DNA of 64,000 nucleotides. It comes from an uncultured Roseobacter sp. GTDB lineage: Bacteria > Pseudomonadota > Alphaproteobacteria > Rhodobacterales > Rhodobacteraceae. The stretch is taken from the NCBI RefSeq assembly GCF_947496515.1, contig NZ_CANMDB010000002.1, positions 310,001 through 374,000 on the forward strand, given 5' to 3'. The notes under the pieces are model-generated. The model had not been told where the DNA came from and made no database searches. It saw only the letters and a list, made by a program, of their open reading frames with translations. Within the stretch, counting starts at the first letter, position 1; each line of letters begins with the position of its first letter. A program made the translations under genes and the position numbers. Of the stretch, positions 33,235-41,954 are shown piece after piece.

Positions 33235-35768
33235 GAGAGCAGTATGCTCGCCAAGGCTGATTTGAGGGCTTCCAGCGAGACAGGTTTGGTCAACTTCAGG
33301 GCGGATGTAAATTCAAGCGGTGCGTAATCACTCTCGCTGTAGCCTGTCACGAAGAAGAAGGGGATACCCGCCTCAAGCAGCTTTTGCGCCACGGGAAAAC
33401 TCGTCTGATTGTTCCCAAGGTTTACGTCCAGAACAGCACAGGTGGGGCGGAAACCTCCGAGCGTTTCCAGCGCGCTCTCGACATCCCGAGCCGCTTCGCA
33501 TTCCGAGATGCCGAGAGATCGAAGATCGTCACTCAGTGCTTTTGCGATCATGAAGTTGTCCTCGACAACGAGGCACCTCGATCCCGTCAACGCGCGGGCG
33601 AAAGCGACTTGATCGTAGTCGGTGGCAAGTAGCGGTGCGTCATCGGTCGGGACGCGCGCGATCGTCTTTTCGAACAGTTTCTTGGGCAGGAAGAACCGGG
33701 CCTGCACGCCGCTCTCCAGAAAGTTAAGCGCAACCTCGCCGTCAAGCTCATAGGGGATGGCTTGCTTGATCAACGTGGAGCCAAATCCCAAATGCTTGGG
33801 GTCGGCAACCGTCGGGCCGCCGAACTCCTTCCAGTCGAGATGCAGCCCCTCGTCATCGTCCAGAAGTGCTATTTCAACGCGCCCCTTGGCGTTCGACAAA
33901 GCACCGTATTTCACAGCGTTTGTGACAAGTTCGTGGATCACCAGTGAAAAGATCGGTGCGGTTTCTGCCCGAAGCGATTGGCCGACGCCGTCGATATCAT
34001 ATCTGCTCCCTTCAGGCCCGACGAAGGGCTGGAACTCGCGGGTGATTAATTCTTTGACCGAAACAGTGGATATCACACCATCGGATGTCAGCTCATGCGA
34101 TGCTGCCAGCGCCTGAATGCGCGATTCAAGCGAGCGCGCGTAGGAATCCAGCGATCCGTAGCTGCTTTGCTGAGCCTGTTTTGACACCGATCTCACCAAC
34201 GCGAGGATGTTGCGGACCCGGTGGTTCAGCTCCTGGATCATGATTTTCTGTTGCCGAGCCAGTGAGGCGGTCAACTCGCGCCGCTCGACAGTATTTGCCA
34301 ACGACCAGATCCGGCTGGCGAAGTAGTGATCCTGTTCCGACCATGGCTTTGCACGGCCATGAACCTGCTGCAGATACGTCGAAAACGATCCCCGAGGCGA
34401 GATGCGCAGCCTGTCGTCGACCTGTTCCACCTGCTTTTCGGGGTTTCCTGCCCAGGAGATCTGCTGCGCCATCTCAGCCCGAAATACCAGAAAGGAGCGG
34501 TTTTCGTCCGGACCGAAGACCAACGCGCCAGCGCAGCCGTTGCGGATACCGTCAAGGCTGGGAAATTCAGCGGTCAGGGATTCATAGGTTTGAACGTCCG
34601 TACTCGTATCGGTACTCTTCCGGAGCGCATCAATCAGGGCGTCCCCCGGGACTTGCCCCATGCGATGTTCGGTGCCGTTATGTTGGATAATAACGCCATC
34701 GGCGTTCAGGATCTGCAGCACCGAGGCGAGAAACGAGTTGACGCCGGATCCGGTCTCGGCGGCGAGCAGTACCCTGTCCTTGAGCGCATCGACGCGCGAC
34801 ACCACATCCAACCGTTCTTTTTGTTGCAGAACCTGAAGTTTGGTGGAGAAGATCTGTACCAAGTTGATGAGGACTTCACGCAGCGAGGGGGCAGGCACCC
34901 GCGGCGTTTCGTGATGGAACGAAATGATTCCCCAGAGTTTTCCAGCCACCATGACCGACAGGGTCATTGTGGATCGAATCCCCATGTTACGGACGTATTC
35001 AAGATGGATGGTTGAGACGCCGCGCGTGGCAGCAAGGCTCATATCAAGCGGCGGCAGGTCTGCATTTCTGGCGTGCAGAGGGATGGGTTCCTGCTGGACA
35101 TCTTCGATGAAGCGCAGGGGGACCTTTTCCATCATCGCACGTGCCTGCGCCGGAATGTCCCAGTGAGGAAACCGTAACCCTTTGAATTTCGGCATGTTAT
35201 GGCGGCGGTTCTCGGCGAGCACCTCGCCGTTAAACTCCTGGTCGAAGCGGTAGACGATGACACGGTGGTACCCGGTGATATGGCGCAGGAGTTCGGTCGT
35301 CAGCGTGAAAAGGGCCTCTTCATCAGAGCAGTGTTCGATATGCTCCATGAACATGCGGAGTGTTTTCAGACCTTCCGAGCCGGCAAAAACACTTTGCTGT
35401 TGGCGTTCGAATTCCAGCACCGCCATCCCGTTGCTTTCATGCGCATGCACCGAGAGTTGCTGGCCGTTGATAGGGTAGTCACCGAGCAGGGTGGTTTGGC
35501 TCTGGCGCTCTGGACGGGAGAGAACATTTCGCAGCGTGTGCCACAGATCCGTGCCGGTCAGATCATGAAGACTTGTCCCGAGCAGTCTCGCGGGTTCTAC
35601 CGACAGAAGGGCTGTCGCATTGTCGCTTGCATAAGAAATGATGGCAGTTTCAGCATCGGCTGCTATGAGTGCTGCAAAGGGCTGTACAAGGCCCGGGATA
35701 TGTACCGGCTCTGATGCGCAGGTCTCCAGCGCTTCCGAGAGGTCGGCGTTTGACAAGTTGAGCACCAT
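33231..35768 (-). CDS. bphP: Bacteriophytochrome with HWE histidine kinase and C-terminal receiver domain
   Basis: This 845-residue red/far-red light sensor begins with the biliverdin-binding Cys17 in CASEPVHIPGLVQPF (PAS). A GAF domain with the phytochrome DIP motif (FPHWDIPAQARAM) and a PHY region follow. The transmitter is of the HWE type, with H-box ELNHRVRNILALVRSVSKQA and an ATPase part containing VIHELVTNAVKYGAL. A receiver domain closes the protein (CLVVEDNFMIAKAL, AVLDVNLG with the phospho-Asp, KLTKPVS). It should autophosphorylate in response to light and pass phosphate within the protein or to the divergent response regulator. Confidence 0.93.
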   Translation of the reverse strand: MVLNLSNADLSEALETCASEPVHIPGLVQPFAALIAADAETAIISYASDNATALLSVEPARLLGTSLHDLTGTDLWHTLRNVLSRPERQSQTTLLGDYPINGQQLSVHAHESNGMAVLEFERQQQSVFAGSEGLKTLRMFMEHIEHCSDEEALFTLTTELLRHITGYHRVIVYRFDQEFNGEVLAENRRHNMPKFKGLRFPHWDIPAQARAMMEKVPLRFIEDVQQEPIPLHARNADLPPLDMSLAATRGVSTIHLEYVRNMGIRSTMTLSVMVAGKLWGIISFHHETPRVPAPSLREVLINLVQIFSTKLQVLQQKERLDVVSRVDALKDRVLLAAETGSGVNSFLASVLQILNADGVIIQHNGTEHRMGQVPGDALIDALRKSTDTSTDVQTYESLTAEFPSLDGIRNGCAGALVFGPDENRSFLVFRAEMAQQISWAGNPEKQVEQVDDRLRISPRGSFSTYLQQVHGRAKPWSEQDHYFASRIWSLANTVERRELTASLARQQKIMIQELNHRVRNILALVRSVSKQAQQSSYGSLDSYARSLESRIQALAASHELTSDGVISTVSVKELITREFQPFVGPEGSRYDIDGVGQSLRAETAPIFSLVIHELVTNAVKYGALSNAKGRVEIALLDDDEGLHLDWKEFGGPTVADPKHLGFGSTLIKQAIPYELDGEVALNFLESGVQARFFLPKKLFEKTIARVPTDDAPLLATDYDQVAFARALTGSRCLVVEDNFMIAKALSDDLRSLGISECEAARDVESALETLGGFRPTCAVLDVNLGNNQTSFPVAQKLLEAGIPFFFVTGYSESDYAPLEFTSALKLTKPVSLEALKSALASILLS

Positions 35769-35867
35769 TTTGCTACCTCTACGAGACTGTCGTGTCGATG
35801 TTTAACTTGGGGTTGTCTTTTTGGCGACTGCCTTTACTCAGATGATCCAAAACGGGCGAGTGGCACT

Positions 35868-36326
35868 GTGACCAAAAGTATCGTGATAATGGATGATGAT
35901 CTGTCATTTTCACTAAGCCTTGCAGATGATCTGAGGGTGCATGGATATGATGTGGATACGGTAAGCAGTGCGACCGATGCAATTGAGCATATCCTCACGA
36001 AGTCATACGACGTGGTCATTACCGACATGATCGTTAAGTCGGATGACCGGAGCGTTCCGGACGGCGGCGTGTCACTGATCCATTGGCTCAGGTTTACATT
36101 GCGGGAAGGGCACCCCATGGCGCTTGTCCCGATCATCGGGATCAGCGGTGCGACGAAGTTTCCCGGTATGAAGAGCATCCTGCAGGTGGCGCAGTCTCTT
36201 GGCGCAAACGCTGCAATGGAAAAGCCCGTGTCACCGTCGGAGCTGGTAAAGACGATCGAAGCCCTGACGGGCGGTGCGAAACGCACCCACGCTTCCGCAA
36301 GTGATGTACCCGAGCAACCCGGCTGA
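35868..36326 (+). CDS. Single-domain response regulator, divergent from bphP
   Basis: This 152-residue receiver protein has the acidic pair in IVIMDDDLSFSLSLADDL, the phospho-Asp in YDVVITDMIVK, the switch Ser/Thr in IIGISGATKF and the conserved Lys in AAMEKPVSPSELVKTIEAL. No output domain is present. The start is GTG at 35868, about 100 bp from the divergent bphP start. It likely receives phosphate from the light sensor and hands it on or inhibits it. Confidence 0.87.
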   Translation: MTKSIVIMDDDLSFSLSLADDLRVHGYDVDTVSSATDAIEHILTKSYDVVITDMIVKSDDRSVPDGGVSLIHWLRFTLREGHPMALVPIIGISGATKFPGMKSILQVAQSLGANAAMEKPVSPSELVKTIEALTGGAKRTHASASDVPEQPG

Positions 36327-37702
36327 GGGCTGCGTTCTCGCGCGTCGTCTCTTGTCGCGAGCTGGTGCCGGACATCTGAACGATGCCCTTAAATCGCTGG
36401 CCATGCGGTCAAAGACACAAGGCGCCGGGAGACGCGCCTGACGTTGGGCTGCGCCAATCGGGCAGTGCCGTTTGATTGCTATTACAGTGCCGGCTTGAGA
36501 CCTATTGGCACGATACTTTTCGGGTTGGGCGGGCGATATCCAGATAAGCTGTGCGGTCTGACCGTATCGCAGAGCCTGCCGCAAGCAGTCGAAGACTTTC
36601 CCGGACAGGGGTCCATGCCAGAACCAGCCGCTGATGCTTTAGCAGCGTCCATTCCTGCAGCGCGATCCAGCCCGGATGTCGGTGGCCCACGCCGCTGCAA
36701 TCCAGCCCGGCACCTCCATATCTCTCGGCAACAGATGTCGTGTGGCCGTGCTGAAAGGCGGCACTTGTTGGTTCGGACACCGTTCCGACGTCTGCAGCGA
36801 ATGACGACTATGCCTTTTGTCCTGATCCGCTTGACACGGCTGCACGGCCGTCGCGGTAAGGTGAAGGGTCCCGGCCTTATGGTCCAGTGTTTGTCTGTGG
36901 ATACCGCCCTCCGACGGGATGGATCGACGCTTTAGACCTTTGAACTGTCGTGGTACCGGTCTGACCGGTCACCATTTGATCGAACTTGTCTTGTCGGAGC
37001 GCGTAGAAAGTCTTGAGCTTTATGGTTCCTCGTCCGAAGCGCTAAATCGGGCAACGGTTAAAGATTGGCCTAGAGATCAAGCAGCCTGTGCAAGACAATC
37101 AATGACCAGAGATTTGTCCAGAACGGCCCGGTCGACTGCCGACGTGATCGAGCGGATAACCCGACATGAAATCAATCTACTTGTTTCCATTGAACAGCTG
37201 CCGCCGACTTTTACGGCAAATCAATCATGTCACTTCGATGCTGCGCACCCAAATGACGGTCGCGTCACATCTGATAACCGATAAATACTCAACATAAGTA
37301 TCCTTACAGCCGGATGAGATATAGTCGGGGGCACATTCTAAACTGGTGTGCGGCAAGTTCCCTATCTTATTGAAAAGATTGGAGAACGCACATGACGCAC
37401 ACAGAGCGCGATTTGCGTGAGAGAAGCGCGACAGAGAAAATATCAACTGCCAGGATCTCTGCGCTTGAGACTGCAGCAGAGACCGGAAGAGAAGCAGACT
37501 TATGCAAAGGTCCGCGAGTGCTTCACGATTGGTAGCTTTTCTCGACTGAAACAATGGCGATGCCAGTATGTTTCGTCTGATGCAAATTCACCTACCGCAT
37601 CTTTTTTCCATAGGAATTTGCTGTGGTCGGCGTCGCGTCCTGCTTCCGTCTCAATCCCTCTTGGCATTGTCGAAAGTCCGCTTGACGAAATTTGTTTTAT
37701 AT
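36327..37702. other. 1.4-kb stretch without a recognisable gene
   Basis: I found no frame with a known domain, a good ribosome site and codon use like the neighbours. The longest plus-strand frames (36444-36935 and 36919-37284) have no familiar motifs, and their products look unlike ordinary proteins. The last 80 bases turn AT-rich and hold the likely promoter of the next operon. The stretch may be decayed coding sequence. Confidence 0.4.
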
Positions 37703-37714
37703 AATTAAAAACAT
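37703..37714 (+). promoter_or_regulatory. Candidate GntR operator upstream of the oxidoreductase gene
   Basis: AATTAAAAACAT occurs here 17 bp before the mannitol-dehydrogenase-family start and again, identical, at 40806-40817 upstream of the GntR gene. It sits within GTTTTATATAATTAAAAAC, an imperfect inverted repeat. A shared site near three promoters of one locus suggests the local GntR protein binds it. Confidence 0.5.
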
Positions 37715-37730
37715 AAATAGGCCGACACTG

Positions 37731-38861
37731 ATGGAAGGACATCCTTTGCGCCCCACGCCCATCCTTCAGTTCGGGACCAGCCGCTTTTTACAGGCACATG
37801 TGGATTTGTTCATCTCGGAAGCGATGGAGAGTGGCCAGGACGTCGGCCCTATCACGGTTGTCCAGAGTTCCGGTAGCCCGGAGCGGGCAAGGCGGCTGGT
37901 GGGTTTGGTTGGCTCCTACCCGGTCCGGATAGAGGGTATTGCCGATGGCCGCCGGGTGCAAAAAAGCGTCAGGGTCAAAAGCGTTGCCAGAGCGCTGTCG
38001 ACGGCAACCGATTGGGACGAAATCTCGCGGATCTTTGTCTTTGAGGCGCAGGTCATATTTTCCAATACCGGGGATGCCGGCTTTGATGCGCGCACCTGCG
38101 ACACCGGCCAAGCCTTTGATCAGGAAATGTCCTATCCGGCCAAGCTGATCCACCTGTTGCGCCAGCGGTTTGCGCGGAACCCTGCCCCGATCCAGATCAT
38201 GCCGCTCGAGCTCATTGCCGATAATGGCGACGTGCTCAAGCGGAGGGTGCTGGAGTTGGCGCAGGCGGATGATGCGGCCTTCCGCGCCTATCTTGAGCGT
38301 GACGTGCTATGGGTCAACTCGCTGGTGGACCGGATCGTGTCGCAACCGTTGGAGCCAGCGGGGGCCGTGGCGGAGCCCTACGCGCTTTGGGCCATCGAGG
38401 ACCAGCCGGGTTTGACGCCGCCCTGCGAGCATCCGGCAGTGACCGTTGTGCCCGCCTTGGCAGACATAGAAGCGTTAAAGCTCTTTGTGTTGAACCTTGG
38501 GCACACCTATCTCGCGGATCGCTGGATTCTGGAAGATGACCGAAGTAACACATGCGTTCGTGATCTGGTGGCCGACCCGACCGAGCTGGCAGCGCTGAAG
38601 CGTGTGTGGCAGGACGAGGTGCGCCCGGGGTTTGTCGCAGCCGGGCTCGAAAAGCAGTTCGATACCTACGTAGCGAAGACGCTGGAACGCTTTGCCAATC
38701 CGTTTCTGGATCATCGGATCGCGGATATTGCCCAGAACCATCCCCAAAAGGTGAACCGCCGAATTGCGGCCATGCTGACCTGGGCGACCGCAAAGGGCGA
38801 CGATACGGCAAAGCCGATCCTTTCGGACATTGTGGCGCGTCACCAGGATGCAGGCTCCTGA
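37731..38861 (+). CDS. Mannitol dehydrogenase family oxidoreductase (tagaturonate/mannonate reductase type)
   Basis: This NAD-dependent polyol/uronate dehydrogenase is about 376 residues long. It has FGTSRFLQAHVDLFI near the start, ADNGDVLKRRVLEL (the usual CDNLPHNG-like block), NSLVDRIV in the middle and KLFVLNLGHTYLADRW in the C-terminal helical domain. The family reduces or oxidises 2-keto sugars and sugar acids such as tagaturonate. An ATG at 37731 was chosen, though a TTG at 37746 has a better spaced AAGGA. The downstream aldo/keto reductase gene follows after 2 bp, so this is the first gene of a short operon next to a GntR regulator and a sugar importer. Confidence 0.82.
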   Translation: MEGHPLRPTPILQFGTSRFLQAHVDLFISEAMESGQDVGPITVVQSSGSPERARRLVGLVGSYPVRIEGIADGRRVQKSVRVKSVARALSTATDWDEISRIFVFEAQVIFSNTGDAGFDARTCDTGQAFDQEMSYPAKLIHLLRQRFARNPAPIQIMPLELIADNGDVLKRRVLELAQADDAAFRAYLERDVLWVNSLVDRIVSQPLEPAGAVAEPYALWAIEDQPGLTPPCEHPAVTVVPALADIEALKLFVLNLGHTYLADRWILEDDRSNTCVRDLVADPTELAALKRVWQDEVRPGFVAAGLEKQFDTYVAKTLERFANPFLDHRIADIAQNHPQKVNRRIAAMLTWATAKGDDTAKPILSDIVARHQDAGS

Positions 38862-38863
38862 CC

Positions 38864-39835
38864 TTGCAGACCCGGCGCGTCGGTGAGACCGACATATCCG
38901 TGACATCATTGTCGTTGGGCGGGTCCAGCATCGGCAACCTTGGCGGGGTTGTCAGCGAAGCCGACGTGACAGCGCTGCTGGATCACGTCTGGTCGGCGGG
39001 GATCCGTTATGTGGATACCGCGCCTCACTACGGCCGTGGCTTGTCCGAGCAGCGGCTTGGTGCTTTTCTGAAGGGGAAGGATCGCGACACCTACGTCCTG
39101 TCGTCTAAAGTCGGGCGTGTCCTGCGGCCCGGCCCGCCGTTGCAGGAGGCCGACGGCTTTGTGATGCCGCTCCCCAACGCGGTGCACTACGACTATTCCG
39201 CCGACGGCATTCTGGAGAGCTTTGAGGGCAGCTGCGCGCGTCTCGGCACATCGCGGATAGACATCGTCTTTGTCCATGACATCGGCGAGGACACGCACGG
39301 TACAAAAGCGGGTGCCGCGCATATGGAGGCCCTTCTGGGCTCGGGGCTCGGCAAGCTGCATGATCTCCGGCAGGCCGGTCGCATTGGCGCCATCGGGCTC
39401 GGCGTGAACGAGACCGAAGTCTGCATGGAGGTGATGGCGCAGGCCAGACTGGATGTCATTCTTCTGGCCGGGCGGCTGACGTTGCTGGACCGGACGGCAG
39501 AGGATGGGCTGCTCGACCTCTGCGCGGCAACGGGCACCAGCCTTGTGCTGGGGGGCATTTTCAACTCGGGGATCCTGGCGACAGGTCCGGTTCCTGGCGC
39601 ATAGTTCGACTATGCGCCAGCCTCGCCTGAAATCAAGGAGAGGGTCGCAGCGCTGGAGCGGGAGGCCAAAGCGGTCGATCTGACCCTCGCGCAGGCCGCG
39701 TTGAAATTTGCCCTGCATCACCCGGCTGCCTGTTCGGTTTTGCTGGGCACTGGCAAGGTGCGATCCCTGCAACGCAATCTCGACGCCGCGGCAATGCCGC
39801 TGACAGGCGCGGCACGGCGCTTTGTCACGCGGTGA
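38864..39835 (+). pseudogene. Aldo/keto reductase (D-threo-aldose/L-fucose dehydrogenase type) with an in-frame TAG
   Basis: The frame starts at TTG 38864 and runs with full family content: VTSLSLGGSSIGNLGG, RYVDTAPHYGRGLSEQRLG with the catalytic Tyr, VLSSKVGRV with Lys, VFVHDIGEDTHG and IGLGVNET. A TAG at 39602-39604 interrupts it after about 246 residues. Beyond the stop, the same frame continues with family-like sequence (FDYAPASPEI, TLAQAALKFALHHPAACSVLLGTG) up to a TGA at 39835. One base change therefore seems to have broken the gene. The shortened product lacks the last barrel strands. The TAG forms part of a perfect hairpin. Confidence 0.75.
39594..39620. repeat. Perfect hairpin that contains the nonsense codon
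   Basis: CTGGCGCATAG and CTATGCGCCAG pair over 11 bp with a TTCGA loop. The TAG at 39602-39604 is the last three bases of the left arm. A single base at the stop position decides both the nonsense codon and the perfection of the stem. Confidence 0.85.
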
Positions 39836-39837
39836 CG

Positions 39838-40743
39838 TCAGCCCGTATGGCTGTTGACCCGGAGCGAGGTCAGCAGCGTCTGTTTGGAGGTGGCCAGATG
39901 ACGCCGCGCCGCCGCTTCCGCCGCTTGCGGGTCACGACCGCGCAGAGCGTCGATATACTCCAGATGTTCCGTGATGGCGGAGGCATTGCGGCTCCGTTCA
40001 TCTGACTTGTTCCATTGAAAATGGTAATGGAACACCAGCGAGATCACCTTCTGGAACTCTTTGACAAAGCGGTTTGTCACGACGCCGTTGATCGCCGCGT
40101 GGAATTGCTCATCGAGCTGCGAAAAATCATGGTAGTCCGTCTCAATGCGCTCGAGCAGGTCGCGATGTTGCTGCTCCAGCCTGTCCAATTGGGACCAGAT
40201 GCCGTGGTGCGGCGGCAAGGCCACCAGCGCCCGGACGGAGTTCAGCTCCAACACCGCGCGGAAATCCGATAGCTCCAACGCGTAGTCCCGGGTAAAGCCG
40301 TTCAGGACCCACCCACCCCCGGGTCTGCGCACGACGATCCCGAACCGGCTGAGCGACGACAGAAACTCCTGCAGGGTATGGGTTGCGACCGAGAACTCCT
40401 TGGACAGCTGCGTGACATTCAAGGCCGTGCCCTGCGGCACATCCATACGCAGCACCCAATCGAGAAACCGCGCTTCGAGTTCCTCTATGGTCAAGAGAAC
40501 CGGTGGACCGTCTAGATGGTCGTCATCGACCGGATGACGTCTGACGCGTTTGTCCCGCCCTTCCAGCGTGACGATCCCTTGCTCGTCCAGCTTCGCCAAC
40601 ACACTGCGTACCACCGTGCGGCTGACCCCCAGTCGCATGGCCAGAGCGTTCTCCGATGGCAGCAGATCGCCGATATTCATTTCCCTACAGTCCCTTAACG
40701 CGCTGTTATAGGCTGAGACAAATCGTATGTTGGTGCGCGCCAT
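39838..40743 (-). CDS. GntR/FadR family transcriptional regulator
   Basis: This regulator of about 301 residues has an N-terminal winged helix (LLPSENALAMRLGVSRTVVRSVLAKLDEQGIV). A middle region resembles a second winged helix (TQLSKEFSVATHTLQEFLSSLSRFGIV). An FCD-like all-helical effector domain follows (DFRAVLELNSVRALVAL, DEQFHAAINGVVTNRFV, EHLEYIDALRGRDPQAAEAAARRHL). The ATG at 40743 was taken because AGGA lies 6 bases before it and the HTH follows. It is divergent from the sugar importer and convergent with the aldo/keto reductase, and probably controls both. Confidence 0.83.
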   Translation of the reverse strand: MARTNIRFVSAYNSALRDCREMNIGDLLPSENALAMRLGVSRTVVRSVLAKLDEQGIVTLEGRDKRVRRHPVDDDHLDGPPVLLTIEELEARFLDWVLRMDVPQGTALNVTQLSKEFSVATHTLQEFLSSLSRFGIVVRRPGGGWVLNGFTRDYALELSDFRAVLELNSVRALVALPPHHGIWSQLDRLEQQHRDLLERIETDYHDFSQLDEQFHAAINGVVTNRFVKEFQKVISLVFHYHFQWNKSDERSRNASAITEHLEYIDALRGRDPQAAEAAARRHLATSKQTLLTSLRVNSHTG

Positions 40744-40805
40744 TCTGGTCCTGCGTCTGCCGTCGGGTGGTTGCATCTTACCTGTTCTTTTCCCGCGGTC
40801 CAAAA

Positions 40806-40817
40806 AATTAAAAACAT
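40806..40817 (+). promoter_or_regulatory. Candidate GntR operator, copy 2
   Basis: AATTAAAAACAT is identical to the copy at 37703 and lies 63 bp upstream of the GntR start, in the divergent gap to the importer operon. Confidence 0.5.
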
Positions 40818-40854
40818 TTGACGGATCACAGAGCGAGCCATACGGTTTATTATT

Positions 40855-40865
40855 ATTAAAGACAT
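40855..40865 (+). promoter_or_regulatory. Candidate GntR operator, copy 3
   Basis: ATTAAAGACAT differs from the other copies by one base and lies 44 bp before the permease start, inside GTTTATTATTATTAAAGAC, which is a near inverted repeat. Confidence 0.42.
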
Positions 40866-40908
40866 AGCGCTCATTGCGGCGGTGTCTTTGGGGGAGGAAA
40901 AAAACTTC

Positions 40909-41922
40909 GTGACCGCCAAGCAAGTCACATCAGGGATGCGATTCCTGCCGACAGGTTCTGCGCTGCACAAACTGTCGGCTCTGCTGACCCTGTTGCTGCT
41001 GATTGCGGCGTTTTCATTCACCAGCCCTGCGTTTCTGAGCGTGAACAATGGTCTGACGGTTTTGCTGCAGACCTCCGTCATTGGCATCCTCGCTATCGGC
41101 ATGACGATGGTGATCATCACCGGCGGCATCGACCTCAGCGTGGGGTCGGTTCTGGCGCTCGCCGGCGTGGTTGCCGGGCTTGTGATCAAGGCCGGTGTCC
41201 CGGTGGCTCCTGCCATGGCGCTTGGTGTTCTTGCGGGGGCCGCCTGCGGGCTCGTCAATGGCATCGTGATCTCAAAGATGCGGATCACCCCTTTTGTTGC
41301 GACGCTCGGCATGATGATGATCGCTCGCGGTGTGGCCCTGCAACTGACCGGTGCCGCCCCCATCAGCCGCTTGGGCGAGGCCTTTGGGCTGCTGGGCAAC
41401 GGCACCTTTTTCCGGATCGTGGAAATGCAGCCCAACGGATTTCCCAAGGTCATCTTTCCCGGCATCCCTTATCCGGCCGTTTTGCTGGTGCTGACGGCGT
41501 TGCTGGGTGCGTATCTGCTGCAGAAGCGCCAGATCGGGCGGCATATCTTTTCCGTTGGCTCCAATGAGGAGGCCGCGCGCCTTTCGGGTGTAAACGTCGA
41601 CCGGACCAAGATCTGGGCCTATACCGCCTCCGGTGCGCTGGCCGGGCTGGCGGGCATGGTGCTGATGTCGCGCCTCGTGACCGTCCAGCCGAATGAAGGC
41701 GTGATGTACGAACTCGACGCCATCGCCGCCTCTGTCATCGGTGGCGCATCGCTCATGGGCGGGGTGGGCAGCATTTCCGGGAGCATGATCGGCGCCTTTA
41801 TCATCGGTGTTCTGCGCAACGGGCTGAACATGGCGGGCACCTCCGCCTTCATCCAGCAGATCATCATCGGGATCGTCGTCATCGGTGCTGTCTACATCGA
41901 TCAGATCCGCAACCGAAACTAA
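40909..41922 (+). CDS. Sugar ABC transporter permease, RbsC/FrcC type
   Basis: This membrane protein of about 337 residues has the RbsC family pattern: LAIGMTMVIITGGIDLSVGSVLAL, FVATLGMMMIARGVAL, GSNEEAARLSGVNV and VIGGASLMGGVGSISGSMIGAFIIGVLRNGLN. The GTG at 40909 was chosen because GGGGGAGG lies about 9 bases before it. It is the first gene of a permease / binding protein / ATPase operon (C-B-A order), divergent from the GntR gene. Confidence 0.9.
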   Translation: MTAKQVTSGMRFLPTGSALHKLSALLTLLLLIAAFSFTSPAFLSVNNGLTVLLQTSVIGILAIGMTMVIITGGIDLSVGSVLALAGVVAGLVIKAGVPVAPAMALGVLAGAACGLVNGIVISKMRITPFVATLGMMMIARGVALQLTGAAPISRLGEAFGLLGNGTFFRIVEMQPNGFPKVIFPGIPYPAVLLVLTALLGAYLLQKRQIGRHIFSVGSNEEAARLSGVNVDRTKIWAYTASGALAGLAGMVLMSRLVTVQPNEGVMYELDAIAASVIGGASLMGGVGSISGSMIGAFIIGVLRNGLNMAGTSAFIQQIIIGIVVIGAVYIDQIRNRN

Positions 41923-41954
41923 GCAAACCAACAGGATTTCTAAGGGAGGAAACC

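Noticed and set aside
39602-39604. TAG as a pyrrolysine codon or programmed readthrough
   Set aside because: Nothing in the window suggests pyrrolysine genes, and aldo/keto reductases do not use it at this place. A recent nonsense mutation is simpler.
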